Source of the DNA: JACVCJ01 sp052437175
Lineage (GTDB): Bacteria; Bacteroidota; Bacteroidia; CAIKAF01
DNA: 64,000 nucleotides
Assembly (NCBI GenBank): GCA_052437175.1
Contig: JBQVOK010000008.1
Coordinates: 62,001-126,000, forward strand
Direction: 5' to 3'
Shown in pieces: positions 32,155-39,709 of the stretch. Made by a program: the position numbers and the translations under genes. The notes below the pieces were generated by a model, which searched no databases, was not told the DNA's origin, and was given only the letters and a program-made list of their open reading frames with translations. Position 1 is the stretch's first letter; each line of letters begins with the position of its first letter.

Positions 32155-33693
32155 TCAGTCGTTTACTTGTTTGTCTTTTCCGTTAATGTATAAAAGGCCT
32201 ATGATAAAGCTCACCGCCACAATGATCACCGGGTACCAGATCCCCTGCAGGTACCAGTCGGAACTGGCCGGCGTTGCACCCGTGCCTTTTGAGGTTGTGG
32301 TAAGATAGGTGGCCACGGCCGGCATCAGTCCGCCGAATACCCCGTTACCGATGTGGTAGGGCAGCGACATGGACGTGTAGCGGATCTTGGTCGGGAACAT
32401 CTCTACCAGGAAGGCGGCGATGGGTCCGTATACCATGGTTACAAAGATCACCTGTATAAAAATAAAGAAGATCAGGGTCCAGAACGCTGATGACGGAAGT
32501 ACGGTTGCCGCTTTTATTTTGGGTTTGGGCGCTTCTTTGGATGCATCGGCAAGTTTCACCGTGGTCTGGGTCTCGTTGTATATGGCACCGTCGGTAAATT
32601 CTTTGTGAACGGTAGTGGTAATTACCGTATCGGCCGCATTGGCCTTGTCGGCGCTGCGTTTTACATCTACGGTAGCCTTCTCTGCGATCTCCGTACGTTT
32701 GGTATTTGTAGCGGTATCGTACATGGCCCGGTAGATGGGAAAATAGCTGAACATCGCGATCAGCATACCCGCCAGCATTACCTTTTTACGGCCTATTTTG
32801 TCGGAGAGCCATCCGAAGAACACAAAGAAGGGTGTGCCGAACACAAAGGCCCAGGTCATCATTTCTTCTACCTGCAGGGCGTCTACCTTACAGTCCGTTT
32901 TCAAAAAGCTCATGGCATAATAGTGTCCTGTATACCAGATCACGCCCTGGCCCATGGTGGCGCCCAGCAGGGCCAGCAGTACAAATTTAAAATTGTATTT
33001 GTTGCCGAAACTTTCTTTCAGTGGGTTGCTGGCTATTTTGCCTTCGGCCTTGGCTTTGGCAAACAGGGGCGATTCGTGCATGTTTCGGCGAATAAGGTAA
33101 GACACGCCGATCATCAGGATCGAGATCCAGAACGGGATACGCCAGCCCCAGTCATTAAAGGCCGTTTCGGCCATGGTGGCTTTGGTGGTCATGATCACAA
33201 TGAGGGAGATGAAAAGTCCGGCCGTAGCCGTGGTCTGTATCCAGGAGGTCCAGTACCCGCGTCGGTCTGCCGGGGCATGTTCGGCCACATAGGTCGCCGC
33301 ACCGCCGTATTCGCCGCCCAGCGCCAGGCCCTGCAGCAGGCGCAGTACCAGTACCAGCAGCGGCGCCAGGAAGCCAATGGTGTCATAGCCCGGGATACAG
33401 CCGATGAGGAAGGTGGCTCCGCCCATCAGTACCAGGGTCATCATAAAGGTATATTTACGGCCTACCAGGTCGCCCAGGCGGCCAAAGAACAGGGCTCCGA
33501 AGGGCCGCACCACAAAACCCGCGGCAAAGGTGGCCAGGGTAGAAAGAAAGGCAGCCGTAGGATTATCCTGCGGAAAGAATTTGGTGGAGATCAGGGGCGC
33601 CAGGCTCCCGAACAGATAAAAGTCGTACCATTCGATCATGGTGCCTACTGAAGAGGCCCCGATCACTTTACGTATACCCGTGTTAGCGCTCAT
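32155..33693 (-). CDS. MHS-family major facilitator transporter (organic-acid/metabolite:H+ symporter)
   Basis: 512 residues. The fold is MFS with 12 helices; ASSVGTMIEWYDFYLFGSLA and FVVRPFGALFFGRLGDLVGRKY are signatures of the MHS family (ProP, KgtP, ShiA, CitA), which imports carboxylates, osmolytes and related solutes with protons. It departs from the family by an ~80-residue charged insert (about 320-400), between helix 8 and the later half, containing KRTEIAEKATVDVKRSADKA-like sequence and Thr/Lys-rich stretches. It is the middle gene of porin-MFS-DUF6814 (27 and 5 base gaps) near acs, suggesting a short carboxylate as substrate (inference). Confidence 0.9.
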   Translation of the reverse strand: MSANTGIRKVIGASSVGTMIEWYDFYLFGSLAPLISTKFFPQDNPTAAFLSTLATFAAGFVVRPFGALFFGRLGDLVGRKYTFMMTLVLMGGATFLIGCIPGYDTIGFLAPLLVLVLRLLQGLALGGEYGGAATYVAEHAPADRRGYWTSWIQTTATAGLFISLIVIMTTKATMAETAFNDWGWRIPFWISILMIGVSYLIRRNMHESPLFAKAKAEGKIASNPLKESFGNKYNFKFVLLALLGATMGQGVIWYTGHYYAMSFLKTDCKVDALQVEEMMTWAFVFGTPFFVFFGWLSDKIGRKKVMLAGMLIAMFSYFPIYRAMYDTATNTKRTEIAEKATVDVKRSADKANAADTVITTTVHKEFTDGAIYNETQTTVKLADASKEAPKPKIKAATVLPSSAFWTLIFFIFIQVIFVTMVYGPIAAFLVEMFPTKIRYTSMSLPYHIGNGVFGGLMPAVATYLTTTSKGTGATPASSDWYLQGIWYPVIIVAVSFIIGLLYINGKDKQVND

Positions 33694-33720
33694 ATTGCTT
33701 GAAATTAAATGTACGTTTTT

Positions 33721-35148
33721 TTAAAGGAAAATATGTGTCTGTAAGATCAGTTCGTAACGCCAGCCGTTGTACACCGGCGAACCGCCCACGCTTTTGTAGG
33801 TAGGCCGTGTGCTGTATTGCAGCGTTATTTTGGCGTTGTGATCGTTGATGTGGTAATTGAGACCGGCATCGAGCTGTGCAGTGGTCCTGCCGCCCAGGCG
33901 TTCAAAATTCTTCAGGGTCAGCACGGCATAGGGCATAAAAGCATTGCCATTCTTGAGGCGGGGCAGCTGAAAACCGAACTGTGTATACCAGATATACCCC
34001 GTACCCAGGGTAGGCTGACTGTTTCCTCCGCCCGCCCAGCTGGTATTGGGATTTACCGCCACGCTCTGTACCGCCGGGTGTATGTTCAGGATACCCAGGT
34101 TACGCAGGAAGTCCGGACCGTAGTTATGATATGTGAAGCTGGAATACAGGTTTACCGACATGTTCTTCTTCTTGCCCACGGGCATGTCCAGGAACAGGTC
34201 TATCCCATAGTTCTGCTGTGCATAGGTGCGTATGGAATCCGTTGGAGCCGGGCGGTTGGCCGTGGCCCCGGGATGTGCATAAAAACCGGCACCTACGTTC
34301 AGCACTTTTTTCTTACCCAGGTAACTGCCCACAAAATACGGCAGGGTATTGTTCTCCTTATCCCAGAACATCCAGTTCAGGTAGCCCTGGAAGGCCACTT
34401 TTTCATTCACAATATAAGTAGCGATGGGCGAATTGACCGTATTCTTTGAAATACCGAAGGCAAAAGGCTTGTTCACGGCCAGGCGGTAATCCAGGCGGCC
34501 GATCTGTCCTTTGGCGTAGATCCCCAGCTGTCGGGCAAACTGATCCGTAGCCTCGATGTTGTACCAGTTGTGAATGGGCGCATCCAGCGTCATAAAATTG
34601 AGCGTACTCTGGCTGGCCAGGCGCGAAACCCCGTTCCAGTAATGCAGGCCCGTTCCCAAATGCAGGTAACCAGGCACCACGGCAAATTCCGTCCAGGCAT
34701 CGTGAATATAGAGCTGCGGACGTTTACCGCCATTGCTCAGTGTCGTGTTCACCCCTGAGTAATTGCTCACTGCGCCCACGCCCCCGTTGATAAAACTCTG
34801 GTTATTGATGCCGAAATGCGAAACGATGAGAAAACGCGGCGATATCTGGGCATGGATCAGGAAACGCGAACGGCGTATACCCACGTCGAACGCATAGCGC
34901 TGGGGCTGACCGTCCGAATCCAGCGTGCCCTGGTTATTCTGCGTCACCGATATCCATTGCTGATGCCAGGTAATGAAACGGATAAACTTGGTCCCTTCGG
35001 GGTTCAGGTTGATCTTCATGGGCTGGTACGAATGATCGAAAGGAGACTTTATTTTACGCTCCTTCTTCGGCTTCGGCGCTTCGGTCTGTGCGCACAAAGC
35101 ACTGCTGAATGCCAGGAGGCAGGCCAGCGGTAGAATTGATTTTTTCAT
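33721..35148 (-). CDS. Outer-membrane porin
   Basis: 475 residues: Sec signal peptide (about 1-20, ending ALCAQ), a lysine-rich linker (PKPKKERKIKSPFD), then alternating amphipathic strands characteristic of a beta-barrel (FIRFITWHQQWISV, RSRFLIHAQISPRFLIVSHFGI, VNLYSSFTYHNYG, AKITLQYSTRPTY), and a terminal hydrophobic strand ending in F-L. It looks like the porin (phosphate-selective O/P-like) proteins common in Bacteroidota. Located 27 bases upstream of the MHS transporter, it gives that transporter an outer-membrane entry route. A 7-bp inverted repeat lies directly before its start. Confidence 0.85.
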   Translation of the reverse strand: MKKSILPLACLLAFSSALCAQTEAPKPKKERKIKSPFDHSYQPMKINLNPEGTKFIRFITWHQQWISVTQNNQGTLDSDGQPQRYAFDVGIRRSRFLIHAQISPRFLIVSHFGINNQSFINGGVGAVSNYSGVNTTLSNGGKRPQLYIHDAWTEFAVVPGYLHLGTGLHYWNGVSRLASQSTLNFMTLDAPIHNWYNIEATDQFARQLGIYAKGQIGRLDYRLAVNKPFAFGISKNTVNSPIATYIVNEKVAFQGYLNWMFWDKENNTLPYFVGSYLGKKKVLNVGAGFYAHPGATANRPAPTDSIRTYAQQNYGIDLFLDMPVGKKKNMSVNLYSSFTYHNYGPDFLRNLGILNIHPAVQSVAVNPNTSWAGGGNSQPTLGTGYIWYTQFGFQLPRLKNGNAFMPYAVLTLKNFERLGGRTTAQLDAGLNYHINDHNAKITLQYSTRPTYKSVGGSPVYNGWRYELILQTHIFL

Positions 35149-35150
35149 AA

Positions 35151-35180
35151 GTCATGCGTTTTTTCGATTTAAGGCATGAC
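35151..35180. promoter_or_regulatory. Inverted repeat GTCATGC-N16-GCATGAC before the porin
   Basis: Perfect 7-bp arms at 35151-35157 and 35174-35180, only two bases from the porin start codon. It could be a regulator site or a 5'-UTR stem that controls translation. Confidence 0.45.
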
Positions 35181-35244
35181 CAAGTTGGGCAGGAAGAGGC
35201 GTTAAAAAAAAAAGCCGCCTATACTTTGCTAAAACCTATACTTT

Positions 35245-35670
35245 TCAGAGCGGTTTTTTGAAACGCTCCCATTTGATGAGCATGAATTTATCGCCCAGTT
35301 CCGTAATGACACAGCCCGACAGATACAGGTTGTTCTTGTCCTTAAGGTACTCTACCAGCTCGGTGTGGTTCAGCACCTTATACGTAGGATGATACTCGGC
35401 ATGCGCCGGCCGTTCGATCTTATACTGCTTTACCCAGTTGATCACCGATACGTGGCTTACGCCCAGGATGCGCTCGATCTCCCGGTAACTGATGCCTTCG
35501 ATATACAGCTGTAAGGCCTTTACCACGTAGTACTGATCGATCTCCTTTCCCTTTTTCAGCACCGTAAAATTATACCCGCAGCTTTTACACTTAAAACGCT
35601 GCCGGCCGCTGATCACACCGCTTTTGATATACTCCTCGGACTGGCATTTGGGACACTGTATACTTTTCAT
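35245..35670 (-). CDS. Zinc-ribbon/HTH protein related to IS1-type transposase N-termini
   Basis: 141 residues. An N-terminal zinc ribbon has CPKC (6-9) and CKSC (28-31), as in IS1 InsA. A helix-turn-helix follows (IEGISYREIERILGVSHVSVINWVKQY, about 52-80). The last ~55 residues (YHPTYKVLNHTELVEYLKDKN, LYLSGCVITELGDKF, ERFKKPL) have no DDE catalytic residues and are not transposase-like. There are no terminal inverted repeats or target duplications around it. It diverges from acs across 106 bases and is 96 bases upstream of the porin operon, so it is a good candidate for a domesticated transcription factor controlling both. A run of 11 Ts past the stop may end its transcript. Confidence 0.8.
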   Translation of the reverse strand: MKSIQCPKCQSEEYIKSGVISGRQRFKCKSCGYNFTVLKKGKEIDQYYVVKALQLYIEGISYREIERILGVSHVSVINWVKQYKIERPAHAEYHPTYKVLNHTELVEYLKDKNNLYLSGCVITELGDKFMLIKWERFKKPL

Positions 35671-35692
35671 GAGAGAAATTAACTATAGGTAT

Positions 35693-35719
35693 TTTGCAAA
35701 TGTATATGTATTTAGCAAA
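35693..35719. promoter_or_regulatory. Candidate operator TTTGC-N17-GCAAA between acs and the HTH gene
   Basis: Five-base inverted arms (35693-35697, 35715-35719) flank an AT-rich core, overlapping a TACATTTG box (minus 35704-35697) for the zinc-ribbon gene. Weak alone, but well placed for control of both divergent genes. Confidence 0.35.
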
Positions 35720-35776
35720 TAAAAAAAAATCGTATTATATTGAGTACTAATTTAGCGTTGTAAATCATTTGAACAC

Positions 35777-37720
35777 ATGAGTTATCCATATCAGATCCTG
35801 AGCGAGGAACAATATAAGGAAGTATATCAATTTAGTATTGAGAAACCGGAAGAATTCTGGGCCTCCGTCGCAAAGCATTTTACCTGGAAGAAAAAATGGG
35901 AAAAAGTGCTGGAATGGAATTTTAAAGACCCGGATGTACAATGGTTCAAAGGGGCCAAACTGAACATCACCGAAAACTGCCTGGACCGCTGGGCCCTTAC
36001 GCAGCCCAATACCCCGGCCATTATCTGGGAAAGCAACGATCCCGATGAGCACCACCGCGTGCTTACCTACCAGGAACTCCTGTTCAAAGTATCGCAGTTT
36101 GCCAATGTGCTAAAGAACAACGGCGTTAAAAAAGGCGATCGCGTATGTATTTATATGCCTATGGTACCCGAGCTGGCTATTGCCGTGCTGGCCTGTGCCC
36201 GTATCGGGGCGGTGCATTCGGTGATCTTTGGCGGCTTTTCGGCCCAGAGCATTGCCGACCGCCTGCGCGATGCCCGCTGCGAAGTGGTGATCACCGCTGA
36301 CGGCGCCTTCCGCGGGAACAAGGAAGTACCGCTCAAGAACGTGATCGACGATGCCCTTTTGCAGTCGCCCGACGTACGCCGCGTGATCGTACTCACCCGC
36401 AACCGTACGCCCGTTTCCATGATCAAGGGCCGCGATGTATGGTGGGAAGACGAGATCCGCAAGGTGGAGACCATGGGCAACCCGTTCTGTCCCGCCGAGG
36501 AAATGGACGCCGAAGATATGCTCTTTATCCTGTATACCTCCGGTTCCACAGGCAAGCCCAAAGGCGTGGTACATACCTGCGCAGGGTATATGGTGTTTGC
36601 CAACTATTCTTTTGTGAATGTATTCCAGTATAAACCCGGCGACGTATATTTCTGTACCGCCGATATCGGCTGGATCACCGGCCACAGTTATATTGTGTAC
36701 GGGCCACTCTCGGCCGGGGCCACCACGCTTATGTTCGAAGGTATCCCCACCTGGCCCGATGCCGGCCGTTTCTGGGATATTGTAGACAAATTTAAGGTGA
36801 ATATCCTGTACACAGCGCCTACCGCCATCCGCAGCCTTATGGGCTTTGGCGATTCGTACCTGGCAGACAAGGACCTGAGCAGCCTCAAAGTGCTGGGCAG
36901 CGTGGGCGAACCCATCAATGAAGAGGCCTGGCACTGGTTCCATAAAAACATCGGGAAAGAAAAATGTCCCATTGTAGATACCTGGTGGCAAACCGAAACC
37001 GGGGGCATTATGATCTCGAACCTGGCCGGCATTACGCCTGCCAAACCGGCGCACGCTACCCTGCCCCTGCCCGGCATACAACCTGTACTGGTAGACGAGA
37101 ACGGGAAGCTCATCGAAGGCAGCGACGCCGCTTCGGGCATACTCCCGGCAGACAGTATCAGTGGCAACCTCTGTATACAGTTCCCCTGGCCCGGCATTAT
37201 ACGCACCACCTACGGCGATCACGAACGCTGCCGCCAGACCTATTTTTCGGCCTACGAAGACAACTATTTCACCGGCGACGGCTGTTTCCGCGATACCGAC
37301 GGTAATTACCGCATCACCGGCCGTGTAGACGATGTGCTGAACGTAAGCGGGCACCGTATCGGTACCGCCGAAGTGGAAAATGCCATCAATATGCATACCG
37401 ATGTGGTGGAAAGCGCCGTGGTAGGCTACCCGCACGATATAAAAGGACAGGGCATCTACGGCTTTGTGGTATACAGCGGCAGCAACAACGACCTGAACCT
37501 GGTGCGCCAGGACATCAACCAGACCGTTTCGCGGCTCATCGGGCCCATAGCGAAACTGGATAAAATACAGTTTGTAAGCGGTTTGCCCAAGACCCGCAGC
37601 GGCAAGATCATGCGCCGTATCCTGCGGAAAATAGCGGAGGGCGAACTTGAAAATTTTGGCGATATCTCCACACTTCTCGATCCGGATGTGGTGAAACAGA
37701 TCGCTGAAGCCAGGGTATAA
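35777..37720 (+). CDS. acs: Acetyl-CoA synthetase (AMP-forming)
   Basis: 647 residues. Acs activates acetate (and less well propionate) via acetyl-AMP to acetyl-CoA. Motifs: LFILYTSGSTGKPKGVVHT (P-loop, AMP-forming), TADIGWITGHSYIVYGPLS, WWQTETGG (A5), YFTGDGCFRDTDGNYRITGRVDDV (A7-A8, hinge Asp in RVDDV) and PKTRSGKIMRRILRKIAEGE with catalytic Lys610, the site acetylated in other Acs enzymes. Length is normal and no substitution is seen in key motifs. Downstream is a strong terminator, so it is monocistronic. Divergent from the zinc-ribbon/HTH gene and close to the SLC5-kinase module. Confidence 0.96.
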   Translation: MSYPYQILSEEQYKEVYQFSIEKPEEFWASVAKHFTWKKKWEKVLEWNFKDPDVQWFKGAKLNITENCLDRWALTQPNTPAIIWESNDPDEHHRVLTYQELLFKVSQFANVLKNNGVKKGDRVCIYMPMVPELAIAVLACARIGAVHSVIFGGFSAQSIADRLRDARCEVVITADGAFRGNKEVPLKNVIDDALLQSPDVRRVIVLTRNRTPVSMIKGRDVWWEDEIRKVETMGNPFCPAEEMDAEDMLFILYTSGSTGKPKGVVHTCAGYMVFANYSFVNVFQYKPGDVYFCTADIGWITGHSYIVYGPLSAGATTLMFEGIPTWPDAGRFWDIVDKFKVNILYTAPTAIRSLMGFGDSYLADKDLSSLKVLGSVGEPINEEAWHWFHKNIGKEKCPIVDTWWQTETGGIMISNLAGITPAKPAHATLPLPGIQPVLVDENGKLIEGSDAASGILPADSISGNLCIQFPWPGIIRTTYGDHERCRQTYFSAYEDNYFTGDGCFRDTDGNYRITGRVDDVLNVSGHRIGTAEVENAINMHTDVVESAVVGYPHDIKGQGIYGFVVYSGSNNDLNLVRQDINQTVSRLIGPIAKLDKIQFVSGLPKTRSGKIMRRILRKIAEGELENFGDISTLLDPDVVKQIAEARV

Positions 37721-37744
37721 AAACGGATCGTCTTTTTCATGGGT

Positions 37745-37781
37745 TGTCCGGCTATCGAACAGTAGCCGGACATTTTATTTT
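37745..37781 (+). terminator. Terminator of acs
   Basis: TGTCCGGCTA (37745-37754) pairs perfectly with TAGCCGGACA (37763-37772) around an 8-base loop, followed by TTTTATTTT. Confidence 0.85.
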
Positions 37782-37807
37782 CTCCCCTCCCTTCAGGATA
37801 TTTTGTA

Positions 37808-37815
37808 TACATTTG
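37808..37815 (+). promoter_or_regulatory. -7 box (TACATTTG) of the PhoD-like gene
   Basis: TACATTTG fits TAnnTTTG, with a predicted leader of about 22 bases before the ATG at 37844. No TTG is seen at -33. Confidence 0.45.
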
Positions 37816-37843
37816 GAAGGCACAGCAGAGAATTTAAACACCT

Positions 37844-39703
37844 ATGTTCAGAAAAATTAGTATAATAATTGTAATCCTTGTATCCTGCGGGCTCCTGTAC
37901 GCACAGAAGCCTTCAGACTTTGCAGAGCGGACCGATATCAATATGGCCATGGCCCCCTTTCTGCATGGCGTTGCCAGCGGAGATCCCCTGCAGGACCGTG
38001 TTATACTCTGGACAAGGCTCACCCTGCCCGCAGCACTGCCAGTGGCCGAAGTACAATGGGAGATCGCTTCCGACACCGCGTTCCGCAACGTCATAAACCA
38101 GGGCAGTGTACGTACGGGCCCCGAAAAGGACTATACCGTAAAAGCCGATGCCGGTGGCCTGCAGCCCGATCAATGGTACTACTACCGTTTCCGCTACAAT
38201 AATGCCTATTCCTGCACCGGCCGCACCCGTACCTTCCCCGAAGAAGGCCTTAAAAGAGTACGTGCCGCCGTGCTTTCCTGTCAGGATTACCAGAACGGCT
38301 TTTACAATGCCCTGCAACACCTTGCACAGCGTAATGATTTTGACGTGGTATTTCACCTGGGCGACTATATATACGAATATGCCGCCAACAGCGCCGTGGG
38401 CCGTGAACACGAGCCCATGACCGAAATGATACAGCTTAGCGATTACCGCATACGGCATTCGCAGTACCGCCTGGACAGGGACCTGCGCAACCTGCACCAG
38501 CAATATCCCTTCATTTGTGTGTGGGACGATCACGAGACCGCCAACGATTCCTGGCGCGAAGGGGCACATAACCACGACCCTAAAACCGAAGGTGATTTTG
38601 CAGACCGGAAACGCAATTCCACACAGGCTTATGCCGAATGGATGCCTATACGTCTTCCCGAATCGGACAATAACTTACATATTTACCGTTCGTTCCGCTG
38701 GGGGCAACTGGCCGAATTCTACTTTCTCGACACCCGTCTTATCGACCGTGACGAGCAGGCCGGCGGCCTTTTCCTGTCCGTAAGCGACTCTACCCTGAAC
38801 GACAGCAGCCGCGTCATGCTCGGGCGTACCCAGATGCAGTGGCTGCAGCAGCAGATGAGCCAGTCAAAGGCTCAATGGCAGGTGCTGGCCCAGCAGGTAA
38901 TGATGGCCCCGCTGCTGTTCCGGCTTTTCAATACATGGAGAGTCATCAACCCCGATCAGTGGGACGGTTACCCGGCCGAGCGGGAACGCCTGTTAAAATT
39001 TATACACGATCGTAAAATTCAGAACCTGGTGGTGCTCACGGGCGATATACATACCTCCTGGGCCAATAACATCCCGTATAAAGATCATCGTTTGGCGGAT
39101 GGCAGTGAAGCCCCGATCGGTGTGGAATTCGTAGGGACATCGGTTACCTCGGCCAGCGGACTGAACCTGCCCGGCGTTATTTCGGAAGTACGTTTTATGA
39201 ATCCCCACATTCAGTTTGCCGACCTGGAACACCACGGCTACTTTATCCTGGATATAGAGGCTGCACGTACCCAGGCCGACTGGTATTTTGTAAACCATAT
39301 CGACCGGCGTAAATACAAAGTGTATCATGCCCGCGGTTTTGAGACCTACAGCGGCGAAAACCGGCTGCGGGAAGCTCCCGAAGCAAAAGCTGCGGAACAA
39401 AACCCGGCCCTGCCACCCTCCGAACCTGCGGAAAAAGGCCCCGAAAACGGGCTCTGGCTGCTGAGCACGGCAAAAGAAAAGGAAAGCGGAATACCGGTGA
39501 TACAGTACTATACGTCCAGATCCGGTATTTTTGATTTTTATGCCTACAATGCACAGGGCGATCTGTTGTACCAGACCGCTGTGGCGGCACACAAAGGTTT
39601 AAATTACTGCCATTTTAAAGACATAAAATCTTCAGGGACCCTCGATAAGGTACGTTGTGTGAACCGCAAGAGCAAACAGGAAGCCAGCATCCTGGTACGC
39701 TAA
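37844..39703 (+). CDS. PhoD-type alkaline phosphatase/phosphodiesterase
   Basis: 619 residues with a Sec signal peptide (about 1-21, ending LLYAQ). An N-terminal beta domain (about 30-125; HGVASGDPLQDRVILWTRL is the PhoD opening) precedes the metallophosphatase core: CQDYQNGF, FHLGDYIYEYAA, CVWDDHETANDSW and LTGDIHTSW, which supply the metal ligands. The C-terminus (about 520-619) is an extra beta-rich region. PhoD enzymes are calcium/iron-dependent phosphatases that act on phosphate esters outside the cytoplasm. The mature product is presumably periplasmic or surface-exposed. Convergent with the next gene. Confidence 0.9.
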   Translation: MFRKISIIIVILVSCGLLYAQKPSDFAERTDINMAMAPFLHGVASGDPLQDRVILWTRLTLPAALPVAEVQWEIASDTAFRNVINQGSVRTGPEKDYTVKADAGGLQPDQWYYYRFRYNNAYSCTGRTRTFPEEGLKRVRAAVLSCQDYQNGFYNALQHLAQRNDFDVVFHLGDYIYEYAANSAVGREHEPMTEMIQLSDYRIRHSQYRLDRDLRNLHQQYPFICVWDDHETANDSWREGAHNHDPKTEGDFADRKRNSTQAYAEWMPIRLPESDNNLHIYRSFRWGQLAEFYFLDTRLIDRDEQAGGLFLSVSDSTLNDSSRVMLGRTQMQWLQQQMSQSKAQWQVLAQQVMMAPLLFRLFNTWRVINPDQWDGYPAERERLLKFIHDRKIQNLVVLTGDIHTSWANNIPYKDHRLADGSEAPIGVEFVGTSVTSASGLNLPGVISEVRFMNPHIQFADLEHHGYFILDIEAARTQADWYFVNHIDRRKYKVYHARGFETYSGENRLREAPEAKAAEQNPALPPSEPAEKGPENGLWLLSTAKEKESGIPVIQYYTSRSGIFDFYAYNAQGDLLYQTAVAAHKGLNYCHFKDIKSSGTLDKVRCVNRKSKQEASILVR

Positions 39704-39709
39704 CCCAGC

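Noticed and set aside
35218..35244. Direct repeat CCTATACTTT, 17-base period
   Set aside because: Two copies only, overlapping the end of the HTH gene, with no gene in the direction they would serve; probably chance or T-tract related.
35245..35670. Active IS1-like transposase
   Set aside because: No DDE catalytic part, no terminal inverted repeats or target duplication; better read as a domesticated DNA-binding protein.
36110..37435. 441-codon open frame opposite acs
   Set aside because: acs is intact with all motifs; the antisense product resembles nothing and is a composition artefact.
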